Shown one piece after another: positions 13,143 to 14,084 of a stretch of DNA of 14,084 bases (the first letter of the stretch is position 1; each line of letters opens with the position of its first letter). A model generated the notes under the pieces. The model was not told the DNA's origin and made no database searches. It was given only the letters and a program-made list of their open reading frames with translations. The DNA is taken from the NCBI GenBank assembly GCA_050330055.1, contig JBHJOF010000217.1, positions 1-14,084 on the forward strand. The letters run 5' to 3'. The translations under genes and the position numbers were made by a program. The stretch comes from JBHJOF01 sp050330055. Lineage in GTDB: Bacteria > Pseudomonadota > Alphaproteobacteria > Kiloniellales > JAKSDN01.

Positions 13143-13829
13143 CTAGTCAGGTTGCAGGATGTATCCGGTGCCGCGCACGGTCTTCAGGTAGCGCGGAAAC
13201 TTTGGGTCGGGCTCCAGCTTGCGGCGCAGCCGTGCCATCTGCACGTCGATGGTGCGCACGTTGCCGGCGATCGGGCTGGCGGCGACCAGATCCTCGCGCG
13301 ACACCGCGACGCCGGGCTTGCGCGCCAGCGCCTTGAGCAGCGAGGCTTCGACCGCGGTCAGGCGCACGAAGGCGTCGCCGCGTCGCAGCTCGTCGCGCGC
13401 CAGGTCGAAGCAGAACTCGCCGAAGCGCAGGCTCTCGATCACCGCCTCGGCCGGCGGCGCGGCGCGGCGCAGGATCGAGCGCACGCGCAGCACCAGCTCG
13501 CGCGGTTCGAAGGGCTTGGTAAGGTAGTCGTCGGCGCCGCTCGCCAGGCCCTCGATGCGGTCCTCGGTCTCGCTCATCGCGGTCAGCAGCAGGATCGGCA
13601 CGCCGCTCTCGCCGCGCAGCGAGCGGGTCAGCGCCAAGCCGTCCTCGCCCGGCATCATGATGTCCAGCACCAGGAGGTCGAAGGCGATGGACGCCAGCTT
13701 GGCGCGCGCCTCGGCCGCGTCGGTCGCCGTGGTGACGCGAAAGTTCTGCTCCATCAGATAGCGGCGCAGCAGCTCGCGCAGCCGCGTGTCGTCATCGACC
13801 ACCAGGATATGAGGCAGCTCGTCCGCCAT
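13143..13829 (-). CDS. OmpR/PhoB-family response regulator
   Basis: The 228-residue DNA-binding partner of the adjacent kinase has a receiver domain at 6-122. It shows the acidic pair in VVDDDTRLRELL, phospho-acceptor Asp56 (LLVLDIMMPGEDG), Thr83 (LLLTAMSE) and Lys105 (YLTKPFEPRELVLRV). An OmpR-type winged helix follows at 132-228, with FVRLTAVEASLLKALARKPG, then NVRTIDVQMARLRRKLE and the closing FPRYLKTVRGTGYIL. ATG 13829 is chosen because the domain starts there; a TTG at 13880 in the same frame would add 17 residues overlapping the promoter area. No ribosome site precedes it, and a TATACT box ends only 8 nt upstream, so the message may be leaderless. It forms an operon with the kinase and lies downstream of the cca-like gene, separated by a palindromic repeat. 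Confidence 0.95.
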   Translation of the reverse strand: MADELPHILVVDDDTRLRELLRRYLMEQNFRVTTATDAAEARAKLASIAFDLLVLDIMMPGEDGLALTRSLRGESGVPILLLTAMSETEDRIEGLASGADDYLTKPFEPRELVLRVRSILRRAAPPAEAVIESLRFGEFCFDLARDELRRGDAFVRLTAVEASLLKALARKPGVAVSREDLVAASPIAGNVRTIDVQMARLRRKLEPDPKFPRYLKTVRGTGYILQPD

Positions 13830-13837
13830 GGCCGGCA

Positions 13838-13843
13838 AGTATA
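13838..13843 (-). promoter_or_regulatory. Possible -10 box of the response-regulator/kinase operon
   Basis: On the minus strand TATACT (13843 to 13838) ends 8 nt before the response-regulator ATG. The best -35 at 17-nt spacing, TGGGCG, is poor. If real, transcription starts at or within a base or two of the start codon. Confidence 0.35.
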
Positions 13844-13878
13844 GGGCCACGCCGGGCGGCCGCCCAGCCGCCCGTACC

Positions 13879-13901
13879 AAAAAAGGGGTCAGACCCCTTT
13901 T
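13879..13901. repeat. Palindromic repeat, GGGGTCAGACCCC family, copy 1
   Basis: AAAAGGGGTC and GACCCCTTTT flank a single A, giving a 10-bp perfect stem with A/T tails on both sides. On either strand it looks like a bidirectional intrinsic terminator. It lies between the response-regulator start and the end of the cca-like gene. Confidence 0.8.
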
Positions 13902-13911
13902 CGGCCCATTC

Positions 13912-14084
13912 TCAGAAAAAGGGGTCTGACCCCTTTTTTGGGCGTTGGCCGGCGCGCAGGCCCTGCAGCCGCTCCAGGCAGGCCTGGCGGTCGGGCCGGA
14001 AGTCCTCGGCCATCCACCAGTCCTCGACCAGGCGCAGCAGGCGGCCGACCTCGGGGCCGGGCGGGACGCCGAGCGCCAGGGCGT
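13912..14084 (-). CDS. cca: CCA tRNA nucleotidyltransferase, C-terminal end only
   Basis: The minus-strand frame entering at 14082 reads ALALGVPPGPEVGRLLRLVE, then DWWMAEDFRPDRQACLERLQ, and ends at a TGA at 13914-13912. This pattern (GPxVGRLL, then WW..EDF..DR..CL..L) matches the extreme C-terminus of alphaproteobacterial CCA-adding enzymes / poly(A) polymerase-family proteins, which mature tRNA 3' ends. Only 56 residues are visible, so the assignment rests on this helical tail alone. The last residues, KKGSDPFF, are encoded by the intergenic palindromic repeat that has replaced the natural stop. The start lies beyond the window. Confidence 0.65.
   Translation of the reverse strand, partial: ALALGVPPGPEVGRLLRLVEDWWMAEDFRPDRQACLERLQGLRAGQRPKKGSDPFF
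13916..13939. repeat. Palindromic repeat, GGGGTCAGACCCC family, copy 2 (inside the cca-like 3' end)
   Basis: AAAAAGGGGTC and GACCCCTTTTT flank a single T. This is the same palindrome as 13879-13901 but with the centre base reversed, so the two copies are inverted relative to each other and 14 nt apart. On the minus strand it encodes the final KKGSDPFF of the cca-like protein and ends just before the TGA. Confidence 0.8.

Noticed and set aside
13140..13844. 234-codon plus-strand frame opposite the response regulator
   Set aside because: It is the antisense shadow of an unmistakable OmpR-family gene.

Overview
The window is GC-rich DNA (by eye close to 70 % G+C across the main genes) from what looks like an alphaproteobacterium, probably of the Rhodospirillales type. 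This is inferred from gene content: a UbiK/BMFP protein near YbjN and proC, a TetR protein with a COQ9-like tail, a polyhydroxyalkanoate phasin, a DJ-1/AraC regulator beside an OsmC protein, and an OmpR/EnvZ-type pair after a tRNA nucleotidyltransferase. Most coding regions are ordinary chromosomal housekeeping or accessory metabolism. The intergenic gaps are unusually rich in several families of palindromic repeats.

Layout, left to right. A truncated enolase-superfamily enzyme (minus strand) runs off the left edge. It is divergent from ubiK, which has a good sigma-70-like promoter. After a repeat-filled gap come a YbjN-domain protein and proC (31-nt gap, probably one operon), then more repeats and a YbaK/ProX-type aminoacyl-tRNA deacylase. 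A GlxA-type AraC regulator (minus) faces away from an OsmC-family thiol peroxidase. A TetR-type regulator follows, with nested inverted repeats over its own promoter. Next is a phasin gene whose promoter is bracketed by two TGCACTGCA boxes that look like binding sites for the PHA regulator PhaR, ending in a clear intrinsic terminator. After a MITE/BIME-like element come csaA, another repeat block, a DUF1330 protein, a roughly 700-base gap with one strong hairpin and one possible small membrane protein, and a large M20-type amidohydrolase.

From about 10711 to 11780 the base composition drops visibly and the codon usage changes. This islet carries one complete gene with its own extended -10 promoter. 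Its product has an AbiJ_NTD4-like N-terminus and a HEPN-like C-terminus, which makes it a candidate single-gene abortive-infection (anti-phage) system. It is the best candidate in the window for accessory or poorly described biology. To its right, on the minus strand, are a sensor histidine kinase and an OmpR-family response regulator (1 nt apart), preceded by the 3' end of a CCA tRNA nucleotidyltransferase. The last codons of that gene are supplied by an intergenic palindromic repeat.

How the parts fit. proC and the YbaK/ProX-like deacylase concern proline supply and Pro/Cys-tRNA quality control, and the left-edge enzyme resembles hydroxyproline or proline-betaine enzymes. The OsmC/AraC pair suggests a local thiol-stress module. 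The phasin and its operators belong to carbon storage. The two-component pair is a membrane-signalling unit of unknown stimulus. No rRNA, tRNA, CRISPR array, integrase or transposase gene was seen.
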